A program made the position numbers and the translations under genes. Below are positions 1-8,023 of a stretch of 56,370 bases of DNA, piece after piece. The DNA is from Gammaproteobacteria bacterium (GTDB taxonomy: Bacteria > Pseudomonadota > Gammaproteobacteria > JACQPQ01). The notes below the pieces were generated by a model. It searched no databases. It was given only the letters and a program-made list of their open reading frames with translations, and was not told the DNA's origin. The stretch is taken from assembly GCA_016207405.1 (NCBI GenBank), contig JACQPQ010000034.1:1-56370 (forward strand). Reading direction: 5' to 3'. How positions within the stretch are numbered: position 1 is the stretch's first letter; every line of letters starts with the position of its first letter.

Positions 1-229
1 AGTCCGAGTGGCGGCTCACCCCCGTGTCCAGTATGGCTACCACCACACCTTTCCCGGTGATCCCTTTCTTGTGAAGGAGGGGGACATTGAGCTTTTCGAG
101 ACCGTAGGGGATAGTTTGCCCCGTTTGCCCCAGCTGGTCTCGGTTAAACGGGTCCGAAAACTGAACGGGGGGTAAATGGACCTCCCCGCGAAAAATGCTG
201 AAAGGTTTTTTTAAGGAGTTGGTGTACAT
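1..229 (-). CDS. Subtilisin-like (S8) serine protease, N-terminal part, cut by window edge
   Basis: The first 76 codons are visible before the window ends. The reading frame starts with ATG at 229-227, eight bases behind a clear GGAGG (236-240), and runs to IPYGLEKL, then GITGKGVVVAILDTGV at about residues 56-71. The DTG with Asp68 matches the catalytic-aspartate segment of the S8 family, and the preceding PYGLEKLNVP resembles the mature N-terminus of subtilases. The visible N-terminus has no obvious signal peptide. The His and Ser of the triad lie outside the window, so activity cannot be judged. Its 5' untranslated region holds a perfect hairpin (258-279) behind a plausible promoter (303-331), so expression may be controlled there. 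Confidence 0.8.
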   Translation of the reverse strand, partial: MYTNSLKKPFSIFRGEVHLPPVQFSDPFNRDQLGQTGQTIPYGLEKLNVPLLHKKGITGKGVVVAILDTGVSRHSD

Positions 230-257
230 GACACACCTCCTTGTGTAAAAGATATGG

Positions 258-279
258 TTACACGGGTAGCCCCGTGTAA
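258..279 (-). promoter_or_regulatory. Perfect 9-bp hairpin in the protease 5' leader
   Basis: TTACACGGG (258-266) and CCCGTGTAA (271-279) are exact inverted repeats around a 4-base loop, TAGC. The element lies between the predicted transcription start and the Shine-Dalgarno (236-240). It could be an operator or an RNA structure affecting initiation; the sequence alone does not decide. Confidence 0.5.
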
Positions 280-302
280 GGTCCTAGCAAAACAATCGAA
301 GT

Positions 303-331
303 ATGGTAAACACGTTAGTGAAGGGTGTCAA
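303..331 (-). promoter_or_regulatory. Candidate sigma-70 promoter for the subtilase
   Basis: On the minus strand TTGACA (331-326) is followed after 17 bases by TACCAT (308-303). The predicted transcript would start near 296 and carry a leader of about 65 bases containing the hairpin at 258-279. The -35 is a perfect consensus and the -10 matches at four of six positions. Confidence 0.45.
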
Positions 332-339
332 TTTAAAAT

Positions 340-395
340 AGGATTTAGGATTTAGGATTTAGGATTTAGGATTTAGGATTTAGGATTTAGGATTT
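340..395. repeat. Tandem heptanucleotide repeat, (AGGATTT)x8
   Basis: Eight exact, uninterrupted copies of the 7-bp unit AGGATTT occupy 56 bases and end directly against the palindromic repeat at 396-440. Degenerate copies of the same unit, read on the other strand as AAATCCT, recur at 18011-18023 and 18217-18245. Confidence 0.95.
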
Positions 396-440
396 GTAGG
401 GTGGACAAAGCGAGCGTACGCGAGCGGTCCACCAATTCCA
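396..440. repeat. GTAGGGTGGAC palindromic repeat, copy A
   Basis: The element begins GTAGGGTGGACAAAGCGAGCG and ends GCGAGCGGTCCACCAATTCCAG. Its ends (GGTGGAC and GTCCACC) and its internal CGAGCG blocks give a dyad. Near-identical copies lie at 8975-9020 (inverted) and 43468-43511. It sits between the divergently oriented tandem heptamer tract and the 3' end of the L,D-transpeptidase gene. Confidence 0.85.
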
Positions 441-441
441 G

Positions 442-924
442 CTAGGGTTCGATAAGCACAGGAGTAGCGACGATAACAATGTCGAATAACTCAATGATGT
501 CTTGGTTTCGCATGCGAATGCACCCGTGGGAATGCGGTCGTCCAATGCTTGATTCATCGGCAGTACCATGGATATAAATAAACCGCTGCATCGTATCCAC
601 CGGCCCTAATCGATTAATGCCTTTTTCACATCCTGATAACCACAGAATACGAGTTAAGATCCAATCCCGATTGGGATATTGCTTTCCTAAGTTCTCTGAA
701 TAAATTTCGCCTGTGGGACGACGGTTGACAAATACACTCTTGGCCGGCATGCCGGCTCCAATTTTAGCTCGAATAATATGTCGCCCAACGGGAGTTTGAT
801 AACTTCCTTTTTCTTGGCCTACGCCAAAGGAAGAAGTAGAAATAGAATATTTCGTATCGGATTCTTTACCCCGGTCAGAAAATACATATAATTTTTGTTC
901 TGGGATTCGAATAAGAAGGTGCAT
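442..924 (-). CDS. L,D-transpeptidase (YkuD) family protein
   Basis: The 160-residue product is a compact YkuD catalytic domain. IHGTADESSIG (about 118-127) and SHGCIRM (132-138) give the His and the catalytic Cys135 of the family, which makes 3-3 peptidoglycan cross-links or anchors proteins to peptidoglycan. I chose ATG at 924. An in-frame GTG at 984 would add 20 residues, but those are encoded by the double-hairpin repeat at 927-973 and look like translated repeat. GTGAGGG just upstream of 924, itself part of the repeat, is the only Shine-Dalgarno-like sequence. No signal peptide is visible, which is odd for an enzyme acting on the cell wall; the original N-terminus may have been displaced by the repeat. 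It lies downstream of the FadL-like gene on the same strand. Confidence 0.85.
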   Translation of the reverse strand: MHLLIRIPEQKLYVFSDRGKESDTKYSISTSSFGVGQEKGSYQTPVGRHIIRAKIGAGMPAKSVFVNRRPTGEIYSENLGKQYPNRDWILTRILWLSGCEKGINRLGPVDTMQRFIYIHGTADESSIGRPHSHGCIRMRNQDIIELFDIVIVATPVLIEP

Positions 925-926
925 GC

Positions 927-973
927 CCTCACCCGGCACTTCGTGCCGACCTCTCCCGCTTTTCGGGAGAGGT
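927..973. repeat. Intergenic double-hairpin repeat
   Basis: Two adjacent hairpins lie between the FadL-like and L,D-transpeptidase genes: CGGCAC/GTGCCG (934-939 and 943-948) and CCTCTCCCG/CGGGAGAGG (950-958 and 964-972). A related CTCTCCCGCC..GCGGGGGAG motif lies near 17941-17970. It resembles the widespread short GC-rich intergenic repeats of proteobacteria. Confidence 0.7.
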
Positions 974-998
974 GAAATTGGCACATGCTGGTTTAAAT

Positions 999-2312
999 TT
1001 ATATATTCCAGGCTACCTGAACACCCAGGAGATCAGCCTTACCATCATATTTGCCATTTATGGCAGCAAAACTCGTTACTGCTCCTGTCGCAGCATTTAA
1101 AGGCGCTGTTTCATTCACTGGAATATTGTTTTCAAAAAACACGTGAGCATAACCCACATCAAAAACAACTTTCTGGCTGTTTGTACGATATTGGAAACCC
1201 ACTGCAAGCCATTGACGGTCGGAATCAGGCAAACGAGAAGTTCTGTGTCTGTTTCGAACGGGTGAGTTATCATACATATATCCAGCTCGGACTGCCCAAT
1301 TATCTGTTAAACGATAGTTGGTCCCAACAGAATACCTCCAAGTATCTTCATAATTTTGAGGGGTAATGGTGTCAGGTAAAGCAGTTTCCGGAAAATTAAT
1401 CCTGAGCTTTTTGAATCGACTCCAATTAGTATAAGCAACATCTACTAGTAAGTCCCACTGAGGATTAAGACTCTGCGATAAACTAGCGGTTATAGTTTCT
1501 GGTAGAGTGACCCTTCCATTCACATGTTGTGGCACAAGGACCGTCGGGGCGGCTGCTACACCTGCGCCTTCAAATTTAGCCTTACCCTTCAAATCATAAT
1601 TTATTTTAGAGCGATAGGCTAAACCCACTTTGGTACGTTCTTGGTTAAACCGAGCTAATAAACCAACATTCCAACCTGGACCCCAATCGTCCGCCGTGAT
1701 CTTGGATTCAAAATCACCGGCTGCATCGGCCAATCGCGATGCATTGTTTAATTTTGCACGTAAGTATTGTGCACTCACACCCACCCCAGCAGAAAGCCAC
1801 GGAGTGGCTTGATAAGCTAATGAAGGATTTAAATCAATAGTGATTAGTTCTGAACGAGTCGCATGATATCTTTGTATGGCATCCATATCATATTCTGTAG
1901 CAAGGCCAAATGGAGACGTGATACTAAATCCAACGCCCCAGCGGTCTGTTAGAGGATTCGTATAATGAATGGCTGGAAGCACAGAAGGAACGGCCGGATC
2001 ATCGTGCTGCTTTCCTGTAAGGTTATTCGCCCCTGCAGGTCCTGTCGGGATAGTGCCACTCGTATGCGTATAATCAAAATCCCCATGAATATAAGTACCA
2101 CTGGCCATCGCTTGATGTTTATTTAACTGCATTATTCCCGCAGGATTGTAAAACGCAGTAGACGCATCATACGCACTTGCTGCGGTTCCTGAAAAAGCAG
2201 TCCCTAGATAGGATGAGGCTGCCTCATTGTTTTGGAACCCAGACGCCCAGAGAACTGTTGAAACACTGAGTGACAGAATTCCAAGTAAACATTGATTCAA
2301 TCGAACTCTCAT
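999..2312 (-). CDS. FadL/OmpP1/TodX family outer-membrane transport protein
   Basis: The 437-residue product begins with a signal peptide of about 24 residues ending VLWA, followed by SGFQNNEAASS. It then has YDASTAFYNPAGI near residues 48-60. The NPAG motif and this N-terminus are typical of the FadL family, 14-stranded barrels that take up long-chain fatty acids or other hydrophobic compounds. The rest has alternating strands with aromatic girdles and ends VQVAWNI. The start at 2312 is favoured over the in-frame ATG at 2327, because GAAAGGAGG lies four bases before 2312 and is itself what encodes the first residues of the longer form. The substrate cannot be read from sequence. Confidence 0.85.
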   Translation of the reverse strand: MRVRLNQCLLGILSLSVSTVLWASGFQNNEAASSYLGTAFSGTAASAYDASTAFYNPAGIMQLNKHQAMASGTYIHGDFDYTHTSGTIPTGPAGANNLTGKQHDDPAVPSVLPAIHYTNPLTDRWGVGFSITSPFGLATEYDMDAIQRYHATRSELITIDLNPSLAYQATPWLSAGVGVSAQYLRAKLNNASRLADAAGDFESKITADDWGPGWNVGLLARFNQERTKVGLAYRSKINYDLKGKAKFEGAGVAAAPTVLVPQHVNGRVTLPETITASLSQSLNPQWDLLVDVAYTNWSRFKKLRINFPETALPDTITPQNYEDTWRYSVGTNYRLTDNWAVRAGYMYDNSPVRNRHRTSRLPDSDRQWLAVGFQYRTNSQKVVFDVGYAHVFFENNIPVNETAPLNAATGAVTSFAAINGKYDGKADLLGVQVAWNI

Positions 2313-2438
2313 AAAACCTCCTTTCATAGTTAAATGTTAAGCCCTAACTTTTGAAGAAGCCTTCCTTTGCAACCGAAAGGCATCCTTATCAAGAGTGGGG
2401 AACACCATACACCATTTCGAAAATAAAAAAAAGAAGTT

Positions 2439-4550
2439 TCAAATTTTGACGTGACTCAGTCGTAAGGCATTGTAAACAACCGATACAGAACTCAAACTCA
2501 TGGCAAATGCAGCTATCATGGGGGATAAGAGTAAACCCGTAGAAGGGTATAAAAGCCCCGCAGCAATCGGTATACCTAAAGCATTATACAAAAAGGCAAA
2601 CATCAAATTCTGACGCATATTTCGAACCGTGGCAGAAGATAAAAGCCGTGCGGTTACAATGCCTCGCAAATCACTCTTTACCAAAGTAACCTCTGCGCTT
2701 TGCATGGCAATATCTGAGCCCGTTCCCATTGCAATCCCAACATCCGCTTGTGCTAAGGCAGGCGCATCGTTGATGCCATCCCCTACCATAGCGACGCGAT
2801 GCCCTTTTTGTTGAAGATTGGAAATGATCTGCATTTTATCTTCTGGTCGCACTTGGGCATGAATTTCGCCAATGCCTAAACGAGATCCTATCGCTTCTGC
2901 CGTCCCCAAAGCATCACCCGTTGCCATGACTATTTCAATGCCCATAGCTTGAAGCGCTTCCAAAGCATCTGGAGTAGTTGTTTTAATTGGATCAGAAATC
3001 GCAATAACGGCTTTCAATAGATTATCGACCGCAACAAAGATCACACTCGAACCCTGCGTACGAAGATATTCTGCCTGCTTGACCAGTGCAGGATCTGGAA
3101 TGCCCTGCTGTTTTAAAAACGCACGATTACCCACAACAAGTGTTTTGCCTTCCACCTGCCCTTGGATCCCAAAACCGCTTTCTGACTTAAAATATTCAGG
3201 TTTTCTGAGCACAAGGTTTCGTTTTCTAGATTCTTCTATTAAGGCTTTTGCAAAAGGATGCTCGCTCGCCTGTTCCAAACTGGCTACACCTCGAATAATC
3301 TCATCTTCAGAAACATCCGGGCAAAGAACTATTTTTTCAAAGCCGGGTTTACCTAAGGTTAGAGTTCCTGTTTTATCCAGGATAATCGTATCCACACGAC
3401 TCAGGTGCTCTATAGCTCTGGCACCCCTAAACAGAATGCCGGCCTTCGCGGCCCTTCCAAAAGCGACTCTAACCGATAAAGGCGTCGCAAGCCCCAGTGC
3501 ACAAGGACACGCAATAATGAGAACCGATACCGCACTGATAAGTGCATACAGTAAACTGGGAGAAGGGCCCCATGCCCACCATATTAAAAATGTGAGAAAA
3601 GAAATCCCAATCACACCGAGCACAAAATAGTGAGCAACACTATCGGCAAGTTTTTGCATGGGCGCACGCGAACGCTCGGCTTCGGCTACGCACGCTATGA
3701 TCTGTGCAAGAACCGTCTGCATTCCCACATGCGACGCACGCATCGCGACACTTCCATTGGTATTCAAGGTTGCCCCTATCAATAGATCACCAGGCTGTTT
3801 TTTAACCGGAAAAGATTCACCGGTTAACATGGATTCATCCACGCGACTTTCGCCTTCTACGACGACACCATCTACCGGTATAGTTTCACCCGGCCGAACT
3901 CGAAGCAGATCACCCACACAAACCTTTTCCAAAAGAATATCTTCTTCCTTCCCCTCTCCCATTATTTTTCGAGCCGTTTTGGGAGAAAGCCTCATCAGGG
4001 AACGAATGGCATCCGACGTTTTGGCGCGAGCAGAAAGTTCTAAAATTTGACCCCAAAGCGTCAAAGAAATAATCACGGTAGCCACTTCAAAATAGACGGC
4101 GAGGCGACCTCCCACCCAAAATGAGAGTGGGAATAACTCCGGGAAGATTGTTGCCGTAACACTGTAAAGAAAAGCAGCGCCTGTCCCACAGGCAATGAGC
4201 GTCCACATATTGGGTTTTCGGGCAATTAACGACTGTGCCCCTCGAATAAAAAAAGGCAAACCTGCCCAGAGAAGAACGGGGATTGAAAGTAAAAAGGCAG
4301 TCCAGTTTTGCTGGGGTGGGGAAAATCCTTCAAGCTTATGCCCCACCATGGCAAGGGTCATCACGAGAAGGGTAAACGGTAAACTCCACACAAATCGCAA
4401 CCGAAAGTTTTTTAATTCGGGCGACTCCTCCTCTTTTAGTGGTTTTGGCAGAAAAGCCTCAAGCGCCATACCACATTTCGGACAGATCCCTGGCTTCGTC
4501 TGCCTAACTTCAGGATGCATCGGACAAGTGTATTCAGTCACTTCATTCAT
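2439..4550 (-). CDS. Cu(I)/Ag(I)-exporting P1B-type ATPase
   Basis: The 703-residue pump carries an N-terminal heavy-metal-binding domain (TCPMHPEV .. CPKCGM, residues 8-28) instead of a GMxCxxC HMA domain. The ATPase core is complete: TGES at 243-246 (actuator), CPC at 348-350 in the membrane, DKTGT at 392-396 (phosphorylation) and SEHP near 429-432, followed by [10 protein letters not shown]. Near the C-terminus, YNALG and [10 protein letters not shown] match the YN and MxxSS signatures of the copper/silver subgroup, so it should export Cu(I) or Ag(I) from the cytoplasm. Start ATG 4550 puts the metal-binding domain at the N-terminus; an in-frame TTG at 4571 adds seven residues, and neither start has a good Shine-Dalgarno. 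No copper regulator or chaperone is adjacent. Confidence 0.93.
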   Translation of the reverse strand: MNEVTEYTCPMHPEVRQTKPGICPKCGMALEAFLPKPLKEEESPELKNFRLRFVWSLPFTLLVMTLAMVGHKLEGFSPPQQNWTAFLLSIPVLLWAGLPFFIRGAQSLIARKPNMWTLIACGTGAAFLYSVTATIFPELFPLSFWVGGRLAVYFEVATVIISLTLWGQILELSARAKTSDAIRSLMRLSPKTARKIMGEGKEEDILLEKVCVGDLLRVRPGETIPVDGVVVEGESRVDESMLTGESFPVKKQPGDLLIGATLNTNGSVAMRASHVGMQTVLAQIIACVAEAERSRAPMQKLADSVAHYFVLGVIGISFLTFLIWWAWGPSPSLLYALISAVSVLIIACPCALGLATPLSVRVAFGRAAKAGILFRGARAIEHLSRVDTIILDKTGTLTLGKPGFEKIVLCPDVSEDEIIRGVASLEQASEHPFAKALIEESRKRNLVLRKPEYFKSESGFGIQGQVEGKTLVVGNRAFLKQQGIPDPALVKQAEYLRTQGSSVIFVAVDNLLKAVIAISDPIKTTTPDALEALQAMGIEIVMATGDALGTAEAIGSRLGIGEIHAQVRPEDKMQIISNLQQKGHRVAMVGDGINDAPALAQADVGIAMGTGSDIAMQSAEVTLVKSDLRGIVTARLLSSATVRNMRQNLMFAFLYNALGIPIAAGLLYPSTGLLLSPMIAAFAMSLSSVSVVYNALRLSHVKI

Positions 4551-4582
4551 AGGGAGAACTAGATAACGCAATGAGATAAATG

Positions 4583-4617
4583 AGTGAATTGAACGCAGTT
4601 TATAGGGTTAATTCACT
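4583..4617. promoter_or_regulatory. Operator-like dyad between the copper ATPase and fic
   Basis: AGTGAATT (4583-4590) and AATTCACT (4610-4617) are exact inverted 8-mers separated by 19 bases in the 125-bp divergent intergenic region. The spacing is two helical turns, compatible with a dimeric regulator. Which gene it serves is unknown. Confidence 0.35.
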
Positions 4618-4646
4618 AATTATTTCTTTTTTTAGGTAAATTGACT

Positions 4647-4669
4647 AAAATGGTTCTTAAAATGGTTCT
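4647..4669 (+). promoter_or_regulatory. Direct repeat just upstream of fic
   Basis: AAAATGGTTCT occurs twice (4647-4657 and 4659-4669) with a 12-bp period, directly after TTGACT (4641-4646) and before TATAAT (4672-4677). The TATAAT overlaps the start codon, so the normal promoter geometry does not fit the annotated start. The repeats could be a regulator site. Confidence 0.35.
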
Positions 4670-4675
4670 AATATA

Positions 4676-5572
4676 ATGAGTATAACCAAACCAATCAAAA
4701 ACCACATTCAGGCTTTAAGAGCTGAATATGAGGTCCTTCGTAAGGGAAAGGATTCTCTTTTAGTCATGATCGATGAGGCAGAAATACCGGAAAGTGTATA
4801 CAACTCAAACGCTATAGAGAACTCTACACTTACTCTCAAGGAAACCGAAAAGATTCTTTTGGATATGGAGGTTGCACGAAATATTTCATTACGTGAAGTT
4901 TATGAGGCAAAAAACCTTGCTCGAGTCATCGGTTATATTCGCAACAAATCACAAGAGACGGAAGTAAACCGAGAACTTGTATTGTTTCTGCACCAGATGC
5001 TTATAGGCGGAATTGACGACCAGATCGCCGGACGCTTTCGAGAACCCGGCGAATATGTGCGCGTCGGTACACACATCGCACCCGCTCCAGAACACGTTGA
5101 GAAATTGATTGGATCTATTATCATCGAGTATGCCAGTGACTTGTCCGCTTACTTTTTAGATAAAATCGCGAAATTCCATTTGGATTTTGAAACCATCCAT
5201 CCATTCTGCGATGGCAACGGTCGTATCGGTCGCGTACTGCTCTCTTTCCAACTTCAGCATCTCGGTTTCCCTATGATTATTATTCGGGATTGTGAGAAAA
5301 AAAAATACTACCAATCTTTTGGCGACTATCGCGACAGTAACAACACCAAAACATTGGAAAAAATTATCTCTCTTGGACTGACCGAATCGTTTCATAAGCG
5401 AATCGCCTACCTTAAAGGTGACAACATTATTAGACTGTCCGAATTTACGAAAAGGCACGGCAAGTCTGCCTCAGCAATAACGAACGCTGCTCGTCGACAG
5501 AACATTCCAGCCTTTAGAGAGAAGGGTGTTTGGAAGATCAGTGGAAATTTCGAGTATACAAAAAGTCTGTAA
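4676..5572 (+). CDS. Fic family protein, class II (self-inhibited), with C-terminal winged-helix-like region
   Basis: The 298-residue protein has the full FIC motif HPFCDGNGRIGR at 175-186, with catalytic His175, Asp179, Asn181 and Arg183/Arg186, so AMP (or other NMP/phosphate) transfer to a protein hydroxyl is expected. SNAIEN at 44-49 fits the inhibitory-helix consensus [S/T]xxxE[G/N] N-terminal to the core, which defines class II Fic enzymes: Glu48 should block ATP orientation until displaced. Residues about 250-298 (LSEFTKRHGKSASAITNAAR) look like a DNA-binding winged helix. No separate antitoxin is beside it. It stands alone between the copper ATPase and the aroQ operon. No Shine-Dalgarno is visible before ATG 4676, so either a leaderless transcript or a later start is possible. 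Confidence 0.88.
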   Translation: MSITKPIKNHIQALRAEYEVLRKGKDSLLVMIDEAEIPESVYNSNAIENSTLTLKETEKILLDMEVARNISLREVYEAKNLARVIGYIRNKSQETEVNRELVLFLHQMLIGGIDDQIAGRFREPGEYVRVGTHIAPAPEHVEKLIGSIIIEYASDLSAYFLDKIAKFHLDFETIHPFCDGNGRIGRVLLSFQLQHLGFPMIIIRDCEKKKYYQSFGDYRDSNNTKTLEKIISLGLTESFHKRIAYLKGDNIIRLSEFTKRHGKSASAITNAARRQNIPAFREKGVWKISGNFEYTKSL

Positions 5573-5629
5573 TAGGGGAAGAAAATAGAGGATAGACAAA
5601 CCCTAGTCACTTGAGTCACAATTTTGGCT

Positions 5630-6094
5630 ATGCCAAAACAGAATGAAATCATTTTAGTGCTGCATGGCCCTAATTTAAACTTATTGGGAACTCGCCAGCG
5701 CGAAATTTATGGCTCCGTTCCCTTACAAATTTTAAATCAGCGGTTGGTCAAATTAGCGGCTCAATTTGGCCATAAGCTCATCTCTAAACAGAGTAATAGT
5801 GAGCATGCCCTGATTGAAGAGATCCATCAAGCACCTAAAAAAGGAGTTCGGTTTATTCTCTTTAACCCTGCTGCATTTACGCATACGAGCGTGGCTTTGC
5901 GGGATGCTCTCCTTGCAGTATCGCTGCCTTTTATTGAAGTGCACCTCTCTAACCTCTACGCACGAGAACCTTTCCGGTCTCATTCCTATTTTTCAGATAT
6001 CGCCCTCGGCGTTATCGTTGGGTTTGGATCAAAAGGATATGAGTTAGCACTCCATGCCGCCATCGATTACCTGGCTATCGAAAAAACTCCATAA
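5630..6094 (+). CDS. aroQ: Type II 3-dehydroquinate dehydratase
   Basis: The 154-residue cytoplasmic enzyme dehydrates 3-dehydroquinate to 3-dehydroshikimate in the shikimate pathway. Diagnostic segments are [11 protein letters not shown] (12-22) with the flexible-lid Arg22 and catalytic Tyr27 in [21 protein letters not shown] in the middle, and [20 protein letters not shown] with the catalytic His. Start ATG 5630 is preferred to an in-frame TTG at 5624, because the sequence after it matches family N-termini. It begins an aroQ-accB-accC operon, a common gammaproteobacterial order; only four bases separate its stop from accB. Confidence 0.96.
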   Translation: MPKQNEIILVLHGPNLNLLGTRQREIYGSVPLQILNQRLVKLAAQFGHKLISKQSNSEHALIEEIHQAPKKGVRFILFNPAAFTHTSVALRDALLAVSLPFIEVHLSNLYAREPFRSHSYFSDIALGVIVGFGSKGYELALHAAIDYLAIEKTP

Positions 6095-6098
6095 CCTT

Positions 6099-6551
6099 AT
6101 GGATATCCGAAAAATAAAAAAACTTATTAAACTTTTAGAACAATCTGGGATCTCTGAACTTGAAGTTAAAGAGGGCGAAGAATCCATTCGGATTAGCCGG
6201 CATGGAACCATTATTCATGCTGATCGCGCTCTCCCCTCCCAACCCTCACCTCCTTCCTCCGAAAAACAAGAAAGTCAAACAGAACCCCCTCCTCGTCCCC
6301 CAGATCATACGCAACATACAATAAAAGCGCCCATGGTCGGTACATTTTATCGCTCGCCTTCGCCCAACCTTCCTCCATTTGTAAACGTGGGACAGAAGAT
6401 AGGCAAAGGAGATATTCTGTGCATCATTGAGGCCATGAAGATGTTCAACCGTATTGAAGCAGATCAAGAAGGGCTCCTCCAAAATATTTTAGTTGAAAGT
6501 GGACAGGCTGTAGAATTTGACCAGCCGCTTTTTATCATTCAACTGGCATAA
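6099..6551 (+). CDS. accB: Biotin carboxyl carrier protein of acetyl-CoA carboxylase
   Basis: The 150-residue carrier has the N-terminal helical segment ([22 protein letters not shown]), a Pro-rich linker (about 47-70) and a C-terminal biotinyl domain with EAMKM at 111-115. Lys114 is the biotin attachment site. The protein shuttles carboxyl groups between AccC and the AccA/AccD transferase in the first step of fatty-acid synthesis. ATG 6099 starts the family N-terminus ([10 protein letters not shown]); the longer open frame from 6054 overlaps aroQ. The linker is shorter and more acidic/Pro-rich than the Ala-Pro linker of E. coli. accA and accD are not in this window. Confidence 0.95.
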   Translation: MDIRKIKKLIKLLEQSGISELEVKEGEESIRISRHGTIIHADRALPSQPSPPSSEKQESQTEPPPRPPDHTQHTIKAPMVGTFYRSPSPNLPPFVNVGQKIGKGDILCIIEAMKMFNRIEADQEGLLQNILVESGQAVEFDQPLFIIQLA

Positions 6552-6577
6552 TGGCTTAACATAAAGGGTGCCTTGGA

Positions 6578-7921
6578 ATGCTAGACAAAGTTGTGATTGC
6601 CAATCGGGGGGAAATTGCACTCCGAATTTTACGAGCCTGCAAAGAACTCAATATTAAAACGGTAGCCGTTCATTCCACCATAGACAAAGATTTGATGCAT
6701 GTGCGGTTAGCCCATGAATCCGTCTGTATAGGCCCCCCCTCCCCTTTGCAGAGTTATCTCAATGCCCCCGCTATCATCTCTGCTGCCGAAGTGACCGATG
6801 CGGTTGCTATCCATCCAGGCTATGGTTTTCTATCTGAAAATGCGGACTTTGCCGAACAAGTGGAAAATAGCGGCTTTATATTCGTAGGCCCCACCCCTCA
6901 GAATATCCGCCTTCTAGGAAACAAGTTAGCGGCACGCGCGCTCATGCAAAAAATGGGAATTCCATGTGTTTTGGGAGGAGAAGGCGCTTTAAGTGATGTC
7001 CTGGAAACCCAATATGCGCTTGCAAAAAAAATTGGCTACCCCATCATCCTTAAAGCTGCCGCAGGAGGGGGGGGGCGCGGCATGCGGGTCATCCATAGCG
7101 AAGCGGCACTCGCGAATGCCGTTGCCATCACTCGGTTAGAGGCAAAAAACGCTTTTAATGATCCTGCGATATATATGGAAAAATTTTTAGAAGATCCGCG
7201 TCACATTGAAGTCCAGGTGATTTCAGATGGACAAGGACACGCCATTTTCCTCGGAGAAAGAGAGTGTTCATTGCAACGCAAACACCAGAAGATTCTAGAA
7301 GAAGCCCCCGCATCCATACTCACGCCCGCTCTCCGGCAGGACATGGGTGAACGGTGTGTCAATGTATGTTTGGAAACGGGGTATCGAGGCGTTGGAACTT
7401 TTGAATTCCTTTACCAAGAAGGGCAATTTTATTTTATTGAAATGAACACAAGGCTTCAGGTTGAGCATCCTGTCACAGAAATGGTCACAGGCATAGATAT
7501 TGTCAAAGAGCAGCTCTCACTTGCAGCAGGCGAACCATTATCTGTGCGACAAGAAGATGTCACCGTGCGAGGGCACGCCATCGAATGCCGCATCAATGCG
7601 GAGCATCCTATGCATTTTACACCGAGTCCAGGCGTAGTAACCTTTTATCATCCTCCTGGGGGCCCTAGTGTCCGAGTGGACTCTCATCTTTATACTGGGT
7701 ATGTCATCCCTCCGTATTATGATTCTTTAGTGGCTAAAGTCATCACACACGGAGAAACCCGTTCTATTGCGATTTCAAGAATGGTCCATGCTCTGGAAGA
7801 AATGGTGATAGAAGGGGTGGATACGCTCATTCCTTTGCATAAAGAAATTTTACACGACACTGCTTTTTTAGAAGGCCACATTCACACACATTTTTTGGAA
7901 AGAAAGTTAGGGATAAGCTAA
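6578..7921 (+). CDS. accC: Biotin carboxylase subunit of acetyl-CoA carboxylase
   Basis: The 447-residue ATP-grasp enzyme carboxylates the biotin on AccB using bicarbonate and ATP. The N-terminus [18 protein letters not shown] is diagnostic, followed by [14 protein letters not shown], the glycine-rich ATP loop GGGGRGMR (about 164-171), and [20 protein letters not shown] near 290-310 with catalytic Glu/Arg residues. Length equals that of the E. coli enzyme. It follows accB by 26 bases and ends shortly before a strong hairpin (7942-7994) that probably terminates the operon. Confidence 0.97.
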   Translation: MLDKVVIANRGEIALRILRACKELNIKTVAVHSTIDKDLMHVRLAHESVCIGPPSPLQSYLNAPAIISAAEVTDAVAIHPGYGFLSENADFAEQVENSGFIFVGPTPQNIRLLGNKLAARALMQKMGIPCVLGGEGALSDVLETQYALAKKIGYPIILKAAAGGGGRGMRVIHSEAALANAVAITRLEAKNAFNDPAIYMEKFLEDPRHIEVQVISDGQGHAIFLGERECSLQRKHQKILEEAPASILTPALRQDMGERCVNVCLETGYRGVGTFEFLYQEGQFYFIEMNTRLQVEHPVTEMVTGIDIVKEQLSLAAGEPLSVRQEDVTVRGHAIECRINAEHPMHFTPSPGVVTFYHPPGGPSVRVDSHLYTGYVIPPYYDSLVAKVITHGETRSIAISRMVHALEEMVIEGVDTLIPLHKEILHDTAFLEGHIHTHFLERKLGIS

Positions 7922-7941
7922 TTTTTTGAGGCCATTCCAAG

Positions 7942-7994
7942 AATATGTTTTACAAACATTATGTTTTTCGAACATAATGTTTGTAAAACATATT
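7942..7994. terminator. 24-bp perfect inverted repeat between convergent genes, likely bidirectional terminator
   Basis: Arms at 7942-7965 and 7971-7994 are exact reverse complements around a 5-base loop (TTTCG). The stem is strongly A+T-rich (core TTTTACAAACATTATG), unlike a normal GC-rich Rho-independent terminator. Its position between the accC stop (7921) and the convergent SDR gene (ends 8024) favours transcription termination, but its length and perfection are unusual. Confidence 0.6.
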
Positions 7995-8023
7995 TAGTAA
8001 CCCCTCACCCCCTAAAAACCCTG

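Noticed and set aside
340-395. Possible CRISPR array
   Set aside because: The units are 7 bp, contiguous and without spacers; there are no cas genes in the window.
387-569. Short open frame containing NWWTARVRSLCPPY
   Set aside because: It is a translation of the palindromic repeat at 396-440. The same peptide pattern appears from copy C (43258-43524). No Shine-Dalgarno or family support.
923-1366. 147-codon plus-strand frame opposite the FadL-like gene
   Set aside because: It is antisense to a well-supported gene with a signal peptide and strong Shine-Dalgarno, and its translation shows no domain.
5156-5458. 100-codon minus-strand frame inside fic
   Set aside because: It lies opposite the intact FIC motif and has no recognisable start context or homology.
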